A stretch of DNA of 64,000 nt from Flavobacteriales bacterium (GCA_026196775.1 JAPHUD010000003.1:62001-126000); one strand, 5' to 3'. Shown: positions 27,416 through 38,593, counted from the first letter of the stretch. A program made the numbers and translations. The notes: generated by a model from the letters alone, not told the origin.

Positions 27416-28697
27416 ACTTTTCTATAATTTCAATAGGCATATAAGACAAACTTAATTCTCTTGGAATTATACCGTTGTCATTATTTTTCTTATTAATAAC
27501 TTGTATTTGTTTGGCTTTTTGTAATTTATCTGATTCAGTATCTTTACTTATTTTATCAAAGGCAAGTTGATAACTAATGTAATATGTTGAGGCTCTTAAA
27601 TTAAAACTGTCTATTTTAAAATACAATTTACTTGTGCAGTTAGAAATTTGTTGACATAATTCATCAGTAACCCAAAGAACAAGTTGTTTGTTATATTTAT
27701 CAACAATAGAAAATGCTAAAGCAATTTTTTCATCCTCTTTAATTTTTCTATCAAATTCAAAACAAATATATAAGGTATCCCCTATAAATAATTTATCAAT
27801 TTGCTCTTTATTTTTATTAAAAAAAGTAATGTCATTTACTTTGAGTTTGCCGCTTCCTTCTCTATCAGTTCTTTCAGCTATTTTTATTTGTTCATCAAAT
27901 ACAGTGGTTAATAAATATTTATCTAAAACATCATCTATTTCCCCGTAAGCAGTTATTCTTCCTTCCTCTAAAAGCAAGCCTTTATCACAGAGGCTTTTTA
28001 CACTAGCCATATTATGGCTAACAAACAATACGGTTCTACCACCTCCACTAGAAATATCTTTCATTTTACCAATGGCTTTTTTTTGGAATTCAGCATCGCC
28101 CACTGCCAATACTTCATCTACAATTAAAATTTCGGGTTCTAAAAATGCAGCCACAGCAAAACCTAAACGTACCCGCATGCCTGAAGAAAAACGTTTAATC
28201 GGTGTGTCAACATATAGCTGACATCCGGCAAAATCTATTATTTCATCAAATTTGGCTTTTATTTCTTTTTTGTTCATGCCTAAAATGGCTCCGTTCAGGA
28301 AAATGTTTTCTCTAGCAGTCATTTCAGGATGCATACCAGTGCCTACTTCTAACAAAGAAGCTATTCTTCCTTTGGCTTTTATCCTTCCTGTAGTGGGGGA
28401 AGTTATCTGCGATATTAATTTTAATAAGGTTGATTTACCACTACCATTTTTACCAATTATCCCTAATACCTCTCCTTGTTCCACTTCAAAATTAATGTCT
28501 TTTAACGCCCATACAAAATCACCTTTTGCTTCACTTGTTCTATCATTAGCTTGTCCAATTAAGCTATAAGGGTCTTCCTTTCCACGCAATTTGGCATAGA
28601 AACGATTTAAATCTTCACCTAAAGTTTTTGAACCTACCTCCCCTAAACGATAAAGCTTGGATAAATTCTCTACTTTTATGGCTATATTTTTCTGCAT
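27408..28697 (-). CDS. wzt: Polysaccharide ABC transporter ATPase with C-terminal Wzt-type domain
   Basis: The 429-residue protein has a full nucleotide-binding domain: Walker A GKNGSGKST at 82-90, signature SSGMRVRLGF at 171-180, and Walker B ILIVDEVLAVGD at 190-201. The last 180 residues (from about 250) form a beta-rich extension with LFIGDTLYICFEFDRKIKED, as in the carbohydrate-binding domain of Wzt. With the permease encoded at 28960 it exports lipid-linked polysaccharide across the inner membrane. The extension suggests recognition of a modified chain end. A 262-base repeat-containing gap separates it from the permease gene, which is unusual for this pair. Confidence 0.92.
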   Translation of the reverse strand: MQKNIAIKVENLSKLYRLGEVGSKTLGEDLNRFYAKLRGKEDPYSLIGQANDRTSEAKGDFVWALKDINFEVEQGEVLGIIGKNGSGKSTLLKLISQITSPTTGRIKAKGRIASLLEVGTGMHPEMTARENIFLNGAILGMNKKEIKAKFDEIIDFAGCQLYVDTPIKRFSSGMRVRLGFAVAAFLEPEILIVDEVLAVGDAEFQKKAIGKMKDISSGGGRTVLFVSHNMASVKSLCDKGLLLEEGRITAYGEIDDVLDKYLLTTVFDEQIKIAERTDREGSGKLKVNDITFFNKNKEQIDKLFIGDTLYICFEFDRKIKEDEKIALAFSIVDKYNKQLVLWVTDELCQQISNCTSKLYFKIDSFNLRASTYYISYQLAFDKISKDTESDKLQKAKQIQVINKKNNDNGIIPRELSLSYMPIEIIEKFE

Positions 28698-28756
28698 CTG
28701 TTTTTTATTATATTTTATCTACATTGTCCAATTTAACCGTCATTGCACCTTCTTAC

Positions 28757-28860
28757 CATCATTGCGAGCGTAGTGCAACGAAGTGAAGCAATCTGTCCTT
28801 TGTTTAAGCAGATTGCTTCAGCTCCAACCCTCAATTCATTTTCCTGTGCCGCAATGACGG
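28757..28860. repeat. REP-like palindromic element between the two ABC transporter genes
   Basis: GAAGCAATCTG (28785-28795) pairs perfectly with CAGATTGCTTC (28809-28819), and TCATTGCG (28759-28766) pairs with CGCAATGA (28850-28857) outside it, giving a long cruciform-capable element. The same words occur at 15726-15840 and partly at 33099-33138. Further degenerate pieces (CAGATTCCATCAGC, CATAATGACG) extend to about 28922. It has no coding capacity and sits inside an operon. Confidence 0.85.
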
Positions 28861-28959
28861 AAACGACAAACAGATTCCATCAGCTGCCTAAGCTCTTTCC
28901 ATCCACTGAACCTCATAATGACGTTTAGGATTAAACCTCCAACTCCTGTCTCCCGTCTT

Positions 28960-29799
28960 CTATACCGTATCCATAAACTTCTGCTCAGTTTTATTAAAAA
29001 TAAGCACGCCCAAAGTAAGTGTAATTAAGGTAAATACGCAAGCATATATCAAACCGTTGGTAGAAAGTTGTCCGCTACCCAAAAAAGCAGTTTTAAATGT
29101 TTCAATAATATGGGTTATTGGGTTCAATTTTATCCAAAATTGGTATTTCTCAGGGATGGTGCTTAATGGGTAAATAATAGGGGTGGCATACATTAACAAT
29201 TGTACGCCAAACTGCATTAAAAACTTTAAGTCTTTGTATTTGGTAGTTAAAGAACTGAAAATCAATCCAAAACCTAAGCCTAGCCCTGCTATAATTAATA
29301 ACAACAGCGGTAACAAAATAATAAGATAAGAGGGATTAACAGTATTATTGCTTAAGTAATAAAAAAAGACAGTTAAAAACAATAAGAACTGAATGAAAAA
29401 CTTAATTAAATTAGATATAATTTGAGATAAGGGAACAATTAACCGAGGAAAAAAAACTTTACCAAAAATACCTGCATTACCAGTAAAAGTATTCGCTGTT
29501 AAACTAAAACAACTTGAAAAATAATTCCAAATGATTATTCCTGAAAGATAGAACAGGGGTTGAGGAATGCCATCGGTAGAAATGTTGGCTATTTTACCAA
29601 ATACAAATACATAAATAACCATAGTAAGTATAGGCTGAACAAAAAACCAAATAGGACCTAATATGGTTTGTTTATATATGGTAATTACATCACGTTTAAC
29701 AAATAAAAACAGCAAGTCTTTGTAATTATATAGTTGTTTAAGGTTGATGTCTAAAACACTTCTTTTGGGTTGAATGATGATGTCCCACTGCTTACTCAT
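28960..29799 (-). CDS. wzm: Polysaccharide ABC transporter permease (Wzm/TagG-like)
   Basis: The 279-residue protein has an ABC-2 type permease layout: a cytoplasmic N-terminus with FLFVKRDVITIYKQTILGPI, then six hydrophobic segments, with WFFVQPILTMVIYVFVFGKI as the first and YATPIIYPLSTIPEKYQFW in a conserved periplasmic loop. The C-terminal FNKTEQKFMDTV is typical of Wzm/TagG proteins. It is the membrane channel for the Wzt ATPase. The gene begins 15 bases after the Wzc-like gene. Sequence after its stop includes AGACGGGAGACAGGAG, another repeat-like word. Confidence 0.92.
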   Translation of the reverse strand: MSKQWDIIIQPKRSVLDINLKQLYNYKDLLFLFVKRDVITIYKQTILGPIWFFVQPILTMVIYVFVFGKIANISTDGIPQPLFYLSGIIIWNYFSSCFSLTANTFTGNAGIFGKVFFPRLIVPLSQIISNLIKFFIQFLLFLTVFFYYLSNNTVNPSYLIILLPLLLLIIAGLGLGFGLIFSSLTTKYKDLKFLMQFGVQLLMYATPIIYPLSTIPEKYQFWIKLNPITHIIETFKTAFLGSGQLSTNGLIYACVFTLITLTLGVLIFNKTEQKFMDTV

Positions 29800-29814
29800 A
29801 CTTATTTAATTTGC

Positions 29815-32196
<2,382 letters not shown>

Positions 32197-32305
32197 TGAT
32201 TTTTATTCAAATGGGGGCAAATATCGTGAAATAGTTTAGTTTTTAACATAAAAAAAGAACTTAAATTAATAAACAATTTAAGTAGAATATTTAATAATTT
32301 TACCA

Positions 32306-32845
32306 ATGAGATACCTCTTTACATTTATAATGGATAAAAAATATAAAATAATACTTTTCTTTTTTTTAAAAGCTGTATTGATGTATTTACTTTGGTTTGT
32401 ACTCTACGAAAAATGGCTGTTAAGGGTTGGTTGGGTAGATAAAATTGTTATTGATAATTTAGTGATGATGACAGATGTTCTATTGCAAGGAGTAGGGTAC
32501 GAAACTTTTGTAGTGGAGCATGCTATTGGCATACAAGGAAGTCATGGTGTTTTTATAGGTACACCGTGTAATGGTTTGGATTTAATGGCGTTGTTTGCTG
32601 GTTTTGTTATTATTTTCAATGGTAGTTGGAAACATAAGTTATGGTTTATTCCATTAGGATTAATCATTATACATTTATTGAACTTATTGCGGGTAATTGC
32701 CCTAACCATTATGGCAAAAACTGCCCCTGAATATTTAGATTTCAATCATAAATATACGTTCACTATTATTTTATATGCATTTGTATTCTTAGGTTGGATG
32801 CTATGGGTGAAATATTTTGCTGTTAAAAATAATGATTCAAACTGA
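32306..32845 (+). CDS. Exosortase family protein (Bacteroidota XrtX/XrtF-type candidate)
   Basis: The 179-residue membrane protein shows the exosortase triad: Cys88 in GTPCNGLDLMALFAGF, Arg129 in HLLNLLRVIALTI and His148 in YLDFNHKYTF. Four or five hydrophobic segments surround it. Exosortases are transpeptidase-like proteins that process proteins with a short C-terminal sorting tail and are often tied to exopolysaccharide loci. Here it is divergent from the Wzc gene (110-base gap), and a protein with a PID-CTERM-like tail is encoded at 37445. The start may instead be the ATG at 32330 (MDKKYK). The exact Xrt subclass is inferred. Confidence 0.87.
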   Translation: MRYLFTFIMDKKYKIILFFFLKAVLMYLLWFVLYEKWLLRVGWVDKIVIDNLVMMTDVLLQGVGYETFVVEHAIGIQGSHGVFIGTPCNGLDLMALFAGFVIIFNGSWKHKLWFIPLGLIIIHLLNLLRVIALTIMAKTAPEYLDFNHKYTFTIILYAFVFLGWMLWVKYFAVKNNDSN

Positions 32846-32851
32846 ATCTTC

Positions 32852-33139
32852 ATTGCGAAGCCCATCGACTTCCGTAAGATTAACGCAATAGTAATTAACT
32901 TGTGGTGAATTTATCTTTGATGATAATCTGGTTCTTTAAAAACATTTCAATTTCACTAATTGTCACAAATTTAAAACATCAAAGATGTTTTTTTGTGTTC
33001 ATTCTTTTCCCAATCTTATTAACAAATTTGTGTAATCAGTGATAATTTGTGTTGGTAATGTTGAAATAATAGGAACTTATAATCCCCTTGTTTTCTATCG
33101 TCATTGAGAGTGAAGTGTAACGAAACGAGGCAATGACGG
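32852..33139. repeat. Non-coding gap with degenerate REP-like pieces and a small terminator
   Basis: The gap between 32846 and 33239 holds ATTGCG (32852-32857) facing CGCAAT (32884-32889), and CGTCATTG (33099-33106) facing CAATGACG (33131-33138). Between them CACAAATTT and AAATTTGTG words form another inverted pair, with TTTGTGTAATCAGTGATAAT beside it. These look like remnants of the palindromes at 15.7 and 28.8 kb. No conserved reading frame was seen. Confidence 0.6.
32973..32994 (+). terminator. Possible intrinsic terminator after the exosortase gene
   Basis: AAAACATC (32973-32980) and GATGTTTT (32984-32991) form a short stem with a three-base loop, followed by three more T. It lies about 130 bases after the exosortase stop. 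The stem is weak in G+C, so efficiency is uncertain. Confidence 0.45.
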
Positions 33140-33239
33140 TAAGTTTAATGTGTACGTTGTTGCGATAACAAGAAATCCTTATAACACACTAATGAATTAA
33201 AAAATAAATCAGTAAGATTGTAAGGTAAATTAAAAGCAA

Positions 33240-33725
33240 GTGAAGCAGCAATCAAAGAAAATAATAGCCATTATACTAACCCTAACGGTTATGGGTTTAA
33301 CATTAATAAGAGAAAACTTGTTTTTGGAAATCAATGCTGTATTGAATGGAGAGCATATAAACAGAGCTAATTTTTATTTGTTCTATGATTATTTTGATTC
33401 ATTCTCTCTTGAAAAATTAAGCCTGCTAAAATGGGTGTTTAGCATTGTTTTTATTGTTGTAATAGCAATAGCATCTTTTTTTGCCTTACATTTTTGGTTT
33501 GAAAAAAAACAATACAACAAAATAACGGGTTGGTTTTATTCAGTAATTATAGCAGTGTTATTACTTCTAGTAGTTGGTACAAAATTAACAGGAGTGTTTG
33601 ATGATGCTTATGTTATTTTGAGAAAAATGATAGGTTTTTTGCAATCTCCATTACCTTTATTCATTTTGTTTAGCATGTATTTTTACTTAAATAAGTCGGT
33701 AGATATACGTAAATTTAATAAATAA
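33240..33725 (+). CDS. Small polytopic membrane protein, probable exosortase-associated protein (GTG start)
   Basis: The 161-residue protein has four hydrophobic segments (about 8-24, 63-85, 98-117 and 133-152) and a hydrophilic loop with RENLFLEINAVLNGE and YLFYDYFDSFSLEKL. No catalytic motif is seen. Bacteroidota exosortases commonly have a small membrane protein encoded next to them (XrtF- or XrtX-associated proteins), and the size, topology and place here fit that. The start is GTG at 33240 with no upstream ATG in frame. I do not recognise the family with certainty. Confidence 0.6.
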   Translation: MKQQSKKIIAIILTLTVMGLTLIRENLFLEINAVLNGEHINRANFYLFYDYFDSFSLEKLSLLKWVFSIVFIVVIAIASFFALHFWFEKKQYNKITGWFYSVIIAVLLLLVVGTKLTGVFDDAYVILRKMIGFLQSPLPLFILFSMYFYLNKSVDIRKFNK

Positions 33726-33840
33726 ATGATAGAGCAAGCAACTAATTTAAATTCTAAATCGTATTATTGTAGTAAATTTTATTATTAAGGATTAAATATT
33801 TAAAATGCTTTACAACTATAATAACATTAAACTATACAAT

Positions 33841-36800
33841 ATGAGAAAAATTACTTCCTTCATTGCAGCGATAATAATTTCTTTATTTTCTATAAGCTTT
33901 GCTCAATCTCCAGGAGGTGTAGCCGCAGGTGCTTCTAATCAAATTTGGTTAGATGCTTTTCAATTGGGTGCCACTAATGGACAAGCCATTCAAAATTGGA
34001 CAGACTTTTCTAGTGGAAGTAACACAGCTTCACAAGCTACAGGTGCTAGAAGACCTATTTATCGTACCAATGGTATTAATGGTATGCCTGCGTTAGATTT
34101 TGATGGAGTGGATGATTATATGGAAATATCATCTAATCCATCTTCGTTAGATGGAAACCTATCGTCTCATTTTGTAGTGTATGAAACGTCTTCTCTTAAT
34201 GCTGGCAATAATATGTGTTTCAATATGGATTTTGATCAATCTTCGAATTTACTTTATACGTTTGCAACTCCTACTTATGTAGGTAGTTATATTAAAAACT
34301 CATTGGGTAGTGTTAGATTTTTCACGCATGGTCCAGTAACAACCAACCACATTGTTTCTTATTTGTGGGATGGTGCTGCAGGTACTATTAATGGGTTTTT
34401 AAATGGAGTTACTAAAGCACCCACTACTAATGCAACTAATTCAGCAACAGGACATAACAGAACCCGTGTAGGTGCTTTTAATACCAATTATAAGTTTAAT
34501 GGAAATATAGCTGAAATCATTTATTACACCTCGGAATTAAATTCAGCAGAGCGAAATATTGTAGAAAATTATTTAGCTGCTAAATATCAAATCGCTGTTG
34601 CAAATAGTTTGTATGGACATGAAACTACACATAGATATGATGTAATAGGTATTGGCCAAGAAGCAGATGGTAATAATTTATCTGCATCAGGAACTTCTAA
34701 TCTTACGTTGTCTGCTGCTATTATGAATAATGGAGATTATGTGTTGGTAGGTCATGATAATGCAGGTTATGTTTCAAACACTACTGATGTTCCTTCAGGA
34801 TATAATCGTTACAATCAAGTATGGAGAAGTACTTTAACTAATTATGCAGGCACGGTGAATATTGCTTTTGATGTAAGCAGTTTGGGTTTAGGAGCTGATA
34901 CAGCGTATAAATTGTTAGTAGATGCAGATGGTGTGTTTGCGACAGGAGCAACAGAATACAATGGAGTATTTGCTGGAGGCATAGTTACTTTTACAGGAGT
35001 AACTTTAACCAGTACAAGTTATTTTACGTTGGCCAATGCAGATTTTGCTATTGTAAGTACAGGAGTGACCAACGATTGGCATTTACCAACAACTTGGACT
35101 TGTGGATGTGTTCCTACCTTAGGAAGTGATGTAACCATTTTAACTGGGCATAATGTTTTTATTAACGGACAAAATGCACAGGTGGGGAGTTTAACTATTG
35201 ATGGTTCGTTAAGCTTTAATAGTACTGATACCTTACAGGTTAATGGTGATGTAACGAACAATAATACCGTAAGTCCGGGTACCGGAACTTTTAGGTTTAC
35301 TGGAGCATCATTAGCACAAAGTATCTCAGGAAATTTGCCTATGTATAATTTTATTCTAGATAATCCGCTCGGATTAACGATAAATAACAGTGCCAGTGTT
35401 CAAGGGTGGTTAGATATACTTAATGGTATTTTAAATACTAATAATAATTTAACGTTAAGGTCTAATGGAAGTGGAACAGCTGCTTATTACAGACCTATAG
35501 CAGGAGAGATTAATGGAGACATTACAGTAGAAAGGTTTTTAAATGAAGGTGAAAGTTATTATTTATTAGCACCAGTAGTATCAGGGGGTAATTTAGAAGA
35601 TTGGAATCAAGAATTTGAAATGCAAGGGTTCACTGGTACAGAATGGCCAGGAGGAATAAGCTCGGTGTATTATTTTGACCAAAATAATATTGTAAGTAAT
35701 TATAACCAAGGATACACTGTGCCTAATAGTACGTTTGATGTAATTGATCCAAAAGTAGGTTATGAAATTTATGTGGGAGATGATACCAAAGCTACTGGAT
35801 CAAGAACAATAGACATTACTGGAACACCTGTAGTAGGAAATGTGACTTATAATTGCCCACATATTGTTAAATTAAGTAGTCCTGCAGATGATGGTTGGTC
35901 TTTAATAACTAACCCTTATCCGGCTCCTGTTAAATTTGGATGGACACAAAAAACAGGAAGTTTTGATAGAGCTTATGTGAAAAGAAATACAGGTGCTTAT
36001 CAAGCAATTAACAACCAATGGGTGTTAGGTTCTGGAGAAGCATTTTGGGTGCATGCTAATCCTGGAGGAGCTACAGTTACTTTTCAATCATGGATGGCTG
36101 GTTATGAAAAAGACCTTACTGATACCTATAATTTTAGAACAACAGCTAATAATGAAGAGTTAGTTACAACCATTAAATTAGGTTACACTCATAACAATGC
36201 AATTGAATATGATATTGCTTATGTTGGTTTTGATGCTAATGCAACGGATAATAAAGATAGTGAATTAGATGCTTATAAATTAAATAACATTTTTAATCAA
36301 AAACCTAATTTGTCGACTATTAGTGGTGAGGGATATAGATTAGAGATGAATACGTTAAATACAAATGTTAATACGCTTGTCCCAATTAATATTGTTACAA
36401 CTATACCAACTCAATCTTTAAACAATTATACATTAGTATTTGAAGATATTGCTACATTATTAAAAAATAATAAGGTATTAACTTTTGAAGATACAGAGCT
36501 TAATATAAGTTTTAAATTAACAGAAGATACTGTTTACTCTTTTACTATGTATGATACGGTTACAACCAACAGATTTTTACTTCATGTTAACACTCCATTA
36601 GTAACAGAACAAAATAATGTTACTTGTTATGGTGCTGCAAATGGAAGTTTAGCAGCTAATGGTTATGTTAATGATGCTAAAAATTATGTGTGGAAAGATG
36701 AATTTAATAACGTTGTAGCAACTTCAGTTAATAAGCTTGGAGCAGATACAGTTAAAAATTTAATACAGGGTATTTATACAGTTGAAGTTACTAATAATGT

Positions 36801-37401
36801 TACTTCAGAATCAGTAATGAATACATTTGAAATTACAGAGCCACAAGATATAAGCTCTTCATTTCTTACTTTAACTAATAATGAGAATGAAGAAATAACT
36901 TCTTCAGCTACTGTTGATACTGTAAATGTAATTAAAGGAGTAGAAGTGTTTTTCGAAAATAATAGTGAAAACACAACCATCTTTAACTGGAATTTTGGAG
37001 ATTTAACCAATTCTTCTTTAGAAAATCCAGGGCATATTTACTTCAATACAGGAGTTTATAAAGTTGAATTAACATCATCTAATGGTTCTTGTTCTAAAAA
37101 ATCAGAACAGTATGTAAATGTAGAAAATACATTAAGTATTGATGATGTAGAGAATAATTTAGATTTTCAGTTAGTAAATATTTCTAATGGATTTGACTTA
37201 ATTTTAAACAACGACAACGTTTCTGATCTTTCAATCGTTATTAACAATAGTTTAGGTCAAGAGATGTTGAGTAAAAACTTAAGAGTTGATTCAAATTATA
37301 GAGAACGTTTTCAATTAGAAGATGCACAAGGTATTTACTATGTTACTTTAAAATCAAGTAATACTTCTGTAACTAAAAAAATTGTTTTAACTAAAAATTA
37401 A
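33841..37401 (+). CDS. Large secreted T9SS cargo protein with LamG-like and PKD-like regions, type A sorting domain
   Basis: I start at the ATG at 33841, because MRKITSFIAAIIISLFSISF is a good signal peptide ending in AQ; the longer frame adds 12 hydrophilic residues before it. The remaining 1186 residues include a concanavalin/LamG-like region (about 30-250, with GNIAEIIYYTSELNSAERNI), a middle part with GTFRFTGASLAQSISGN, and a PKD-like region (FNWNFGDLTN, GHIYFNTGVYKVEL) near the end. The last 80 residues (LGQEMLSKNL and GIYYVTLKSSNTSVTKKIVL) are a type A T9SS sorting domain. The protein should be exported by Sec and then the T9SS, and attached to the cell surface. Confidence 0.88.
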   Translation: MRKITSFIAAIIISLFSISFAQSPGGVAAGASNQIWLDAFQLGATNGQAIQNWTDFSSGSNTASQATGARRPIYRTNGINGMPALDFDGVDDYMEISSNPSSLDGNLSSHFVVYETSSLNAGNNMCFNMDFDQSSNLLYTFATPTYVGSYIKNSLGSVRFFTHGPVTTNHIVSYLWDGAAGTINGFLNGVTKAPTTNATNSATGHNRTRVGAFNTNYKFNGNIAEIIYYTSELNSAERNIVENYLAAKYQIAVANSLYGHETTHRYDVIGIGQEADGNNLSASGTSNLTLSAAIMNNGDYVLVGHDNAGYVSNTTDVPSGYNRYNQVWRSTLTNYAGTVNIAFDVSSLGLGADTAYKLLVDADGVFATGATEYNGVFAGGIVTFTGVTLTSTSYFTLANADFAIVSTGVTNDWHLPTTWTCGCVPTLGSDVTILTGHNVFINGQNAQVGSLTIDGSLSFNSTDTLQVNGDVTNNNTVSPGTGTFRFTGASLAQSISGNLPMYNFILDNPLGLTINNSASVQGWLDILNGILNTNNNLTLRSNGSGTAAYYRPIAGEINGDITVERFLNEGESYYLLAPVVSGGNLEDWNQEFEMQGFTGTEWPGGISSVYYFDQNNIVSNYNQGYTVPNSTFDVIDPKVGYEIYVGDDTKATGSRTIDITGTPVVGNVTYNCPHIVKLSSPADDGWSLITNPYPAPVKFGWTQKTGSFDRAYVKRNTGAYQAINNQWVLGSGEAFWVHANPGGATVTFQSWMAGYEKDLTDTYNFRTTANNEELVTTIKLGYTHNNAIEYDIAYVGFDANATDNKDSELDAYKLNNIFNQKPNLSTISGEGYRLEMNTLNTNVNTLVPINIVTTIPTQSLNNYTLVFEDIATLLKNNKVLTFEDTELNISFKLTEDTVYSFTMYDTVTTNRFLLHVNTPLVTEQNNVTCYGAANGSLAANGYVNDAKNYVWKDEFNNVVATSVNKLGADTVKNLIQGIYTVEVTNNVTSESVMNTFEITEPQDISSSFLTLTNNENEEITSSATVDTVNVIKGVEVFFENNSENTTIFNWNFGDLTNSSLENPGHIYFNTGVYKVELTSSNGSCSKKSEQYVNVENTLSIDDVENNLDFQLVNISNGFDLILNNDNVSDLSIVINNSLGQEMLSKNLRVDSNYRERFQLEDAQGIYYVTLKSSNTSVTKKIVLTKN

Positions 37402-37414
37402 AGAATAAAAATAT

Positions 37415-37422
37415 TACATTTG
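37415..37422 (+). promoter_or_regulatory. Predicted -7 promoter box (TACATTTG) for the PID-CTERM protein gene
   Basis: TACATTTG matches the Bacteroidota -7 consensus exactly and stands 22 bases before the ATG at 37445, in a 43-base gap. With the terminator at 37661-37689 it makes the small gene a one-gene transcription unit. Confidence 0.6.
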
Positions 37423-37444
37423 CAACCGTTTACAGAATAAAACT

Positions 37445-37675
37445 ATGAAATTGATTTTAAAGCTATTGCTTTTATTTATAGGGTTCTTGCTATTTAACGA
37501 TATGGAACTTTTTGCAGCAGGACCTCCGGGACCTCCTGGTGGAGGCGGACCTCCTGGTGGTTGTTGGCCTCCTTCAGCCTGTATTCCAATAGATGGAGGA
37601 ATCTCTTATCTGTTGGCTTTGGGAGCAATATATGGAGGAAAGAAAATATATGATATATCTAAAAAAGCTGAGTAA
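37445..37675 (+). CDS. Small secreted Pro/Gly-rich protein with PID-CTERM-like sorting tail
   Basis: The 76-residue protein has an N-terminal signal peptide (MKLILKLLLLFIGFLLFN). It is followed by a Pro/Gly-rich middle with collagen-like GPPGPPGGGGPPGG and two cysteines (GCWPPSAC). The C-terminal tail is made of IPIDGG, a hydrophobic helix (ISYLLALGAIYGG) and a basic end (KKIYDISKK). Short motif, single span and basic tail are the three parts of exosortase-type sorting signals, and the PIDGG form is the PID-CTERM type of Bacteroidota. The likely processing enzyme is the exosortase encoded at 32306. Its role at the cell surface is unknown. Confidence 0.85.
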   Translation: MKLILKLLLLFIGFLLFNDMELFAAGPPGPPGGGGPPGGCWPPSACIPIDGGISYLLALGAIYGGKKIYDISKKAE

Positions 37676-37689
37676 CCCTCAGCTTTTTT
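37661..37689 (+). terminator. Intrinsic terminator overlapping the 3' end of the PID-CTERM gene
   Basis: AAAAAAGCTGAG (37661-37672) and CTCAGCTTTTTT (37678-37689) form a 12-bp stem with a five-base loop that contains the stop codon. The rising arm encodes the final Lys-Lys-Ala-Glu, so the basic sorting tail and the terminator share the same bases. Confidence 0.85.
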
Positions 37690-37770
37690 GGTTTTAATTG
37701 TTTCTTAATATCTTCAATGCTTACTCGCTAAATAATTATAATCTCCGTAATTTAGCTTTTTTATTTTCAG

Positions 37771-38445
37771 ATGTCAAAACTATACCTTATACCAACGCCT
37801 ATTGGTAATTTAAAAGACATTACTTTTAGAGCCATAGAAGTACTAAAAACTGTTGATTTAATCTTAGCCGAAGATACTAGAACTTCTTCTAAATTGTTAA
37901 AACATTACGATATTAATCAGCAACTGATTGCCTTTCATCAACATAATGAACACAAAAATTTAGATAAAGTAATAGATAAATTAAAATCAGGATTAACCAT
38001 TGCTTTAGTTAGTGATGCTGGTACGCCCGCTATTTCTGATCCGGGATTTTTATTAGTAAGGGCTTGTGTGGAAAATGATATTGAAGTAGAATGTTTGCCT
38101 GGAGCTACCGCTTTTGTTCCTGCGTTAGTAAATTCAGGATTTCCTTGTGATAAGTTTGTCTTTGAAGGCTTTTTGCCTCACAAAAAAGGTCGACAAACCC
38201 GATTAAAGTTCTTGCAAGAAGAAACTAGAACCATAGTTTTTTATGAATCACCGCATCGATTAATAAAAACACTTACCCAATTTAATGAATTTTTTGGAGA
38301 AGATAGAAGAGTTTCTGTTTCCAGAGAGTTAACTAAAATTCATGAAGAAACAGTAAGAGGAACTGCCAATGAATTGATTCAGTATTTCACAGAAAACACC
38401 CTAAAAGGAGAAATAGTTATTGTTGTTGATAGTTTGAAAGGTTAG
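37771..38445 (+). CDS. rsmI: 16S rRNA (cytidine(1402)-2'-O)-methyltransferase
   Basis: The 224-residue protein has the RsmI hallmarks: LYLIPTPIGNLKDITFRAIE at the N-terminus, ILAEDTRTSSKLLKHY (near 31), ALVSDAGTPAISDPGFLLVR (near 78) and CLPGATAFVPALVNSGFP (near 102). VFYESPHRL follows near 152. It methylates the ribose of C1402 in 16S rRNA using SAM. It is the housekeeping gene between two blocks of secreted-protein genes, with its own short upstream gap (95 bases). The length is typical. Confidence 0.96.
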   Translation: MSKLYLIPTPIGNLKDITFRAIEVLKTVDLILAEDTRTSSKLLKHYDINQQLIAFHQHNEHKNLDKVIDKLKSGLTIALVSDAGTPAISDPGFLLVRACVENDIEVECLPGATAFVPALVNSGFPCDKFVFEGFLPHKKGRQTRLKFLQEETRTIVFYESPHRLIKTLTQFNEFFGEDRRVSVSRELTKIHEETVRGTANELIQYFTENTLKGEIVIVVDSLKG

Positions 38446-38476
38446 GAGTTTAAAAAGTTAATAGATAGTTCACGAT

Positions 38477-38509
38477 TAACAAATAACAAATAACAAATAA
38501 CAAATAACA
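38477..38509. repeat. Heptanucleotide tandem repeat (TAACAAA, 4.7 copies)
   Basis: Four complete TAACAAA units and five further bases lie in the 216-base gap between rsmI and the next gene, about 77 bases before the predicted promoter at 38586. The copies are identical, so the array is probably unstable in number. The rest of the gap is AT-rich with no reading frame. Confidence 0.9.
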
Positions 38510-38585
38510 TTTTGTTTGTTAAATAACTGTTGAAAGATTAACATTTTCATAACTTTTAAACTGAATTTAATCAAAAGATTGGAGT

Positions 38586-38593
38586 TACTTTTG
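38586..38593 (+). promoter_or_regulatory. Predicted -7 promoter box (TACTTTTG)
   Basis: TACTTTTG fits TAnnTTTG exactly and stands 69 bases before the ATG at 38662. No convincing -33 box is seen 19-21 bases upstream. It is the likely promoter of the type B cargo gene. Confidence 0.5.

Noticed and set aside
32218-32225. GATATTTG as the wzc promoter
   Set aside because: One mismatch to the -7 consensus and no -33 box; mentioned under wzc but too weak to list as a site.
38477-38509. Possible CRISPR or iteron cluster
   Set aside because: Units are seven bases, contiguous, with no spacers and no replication gene near.
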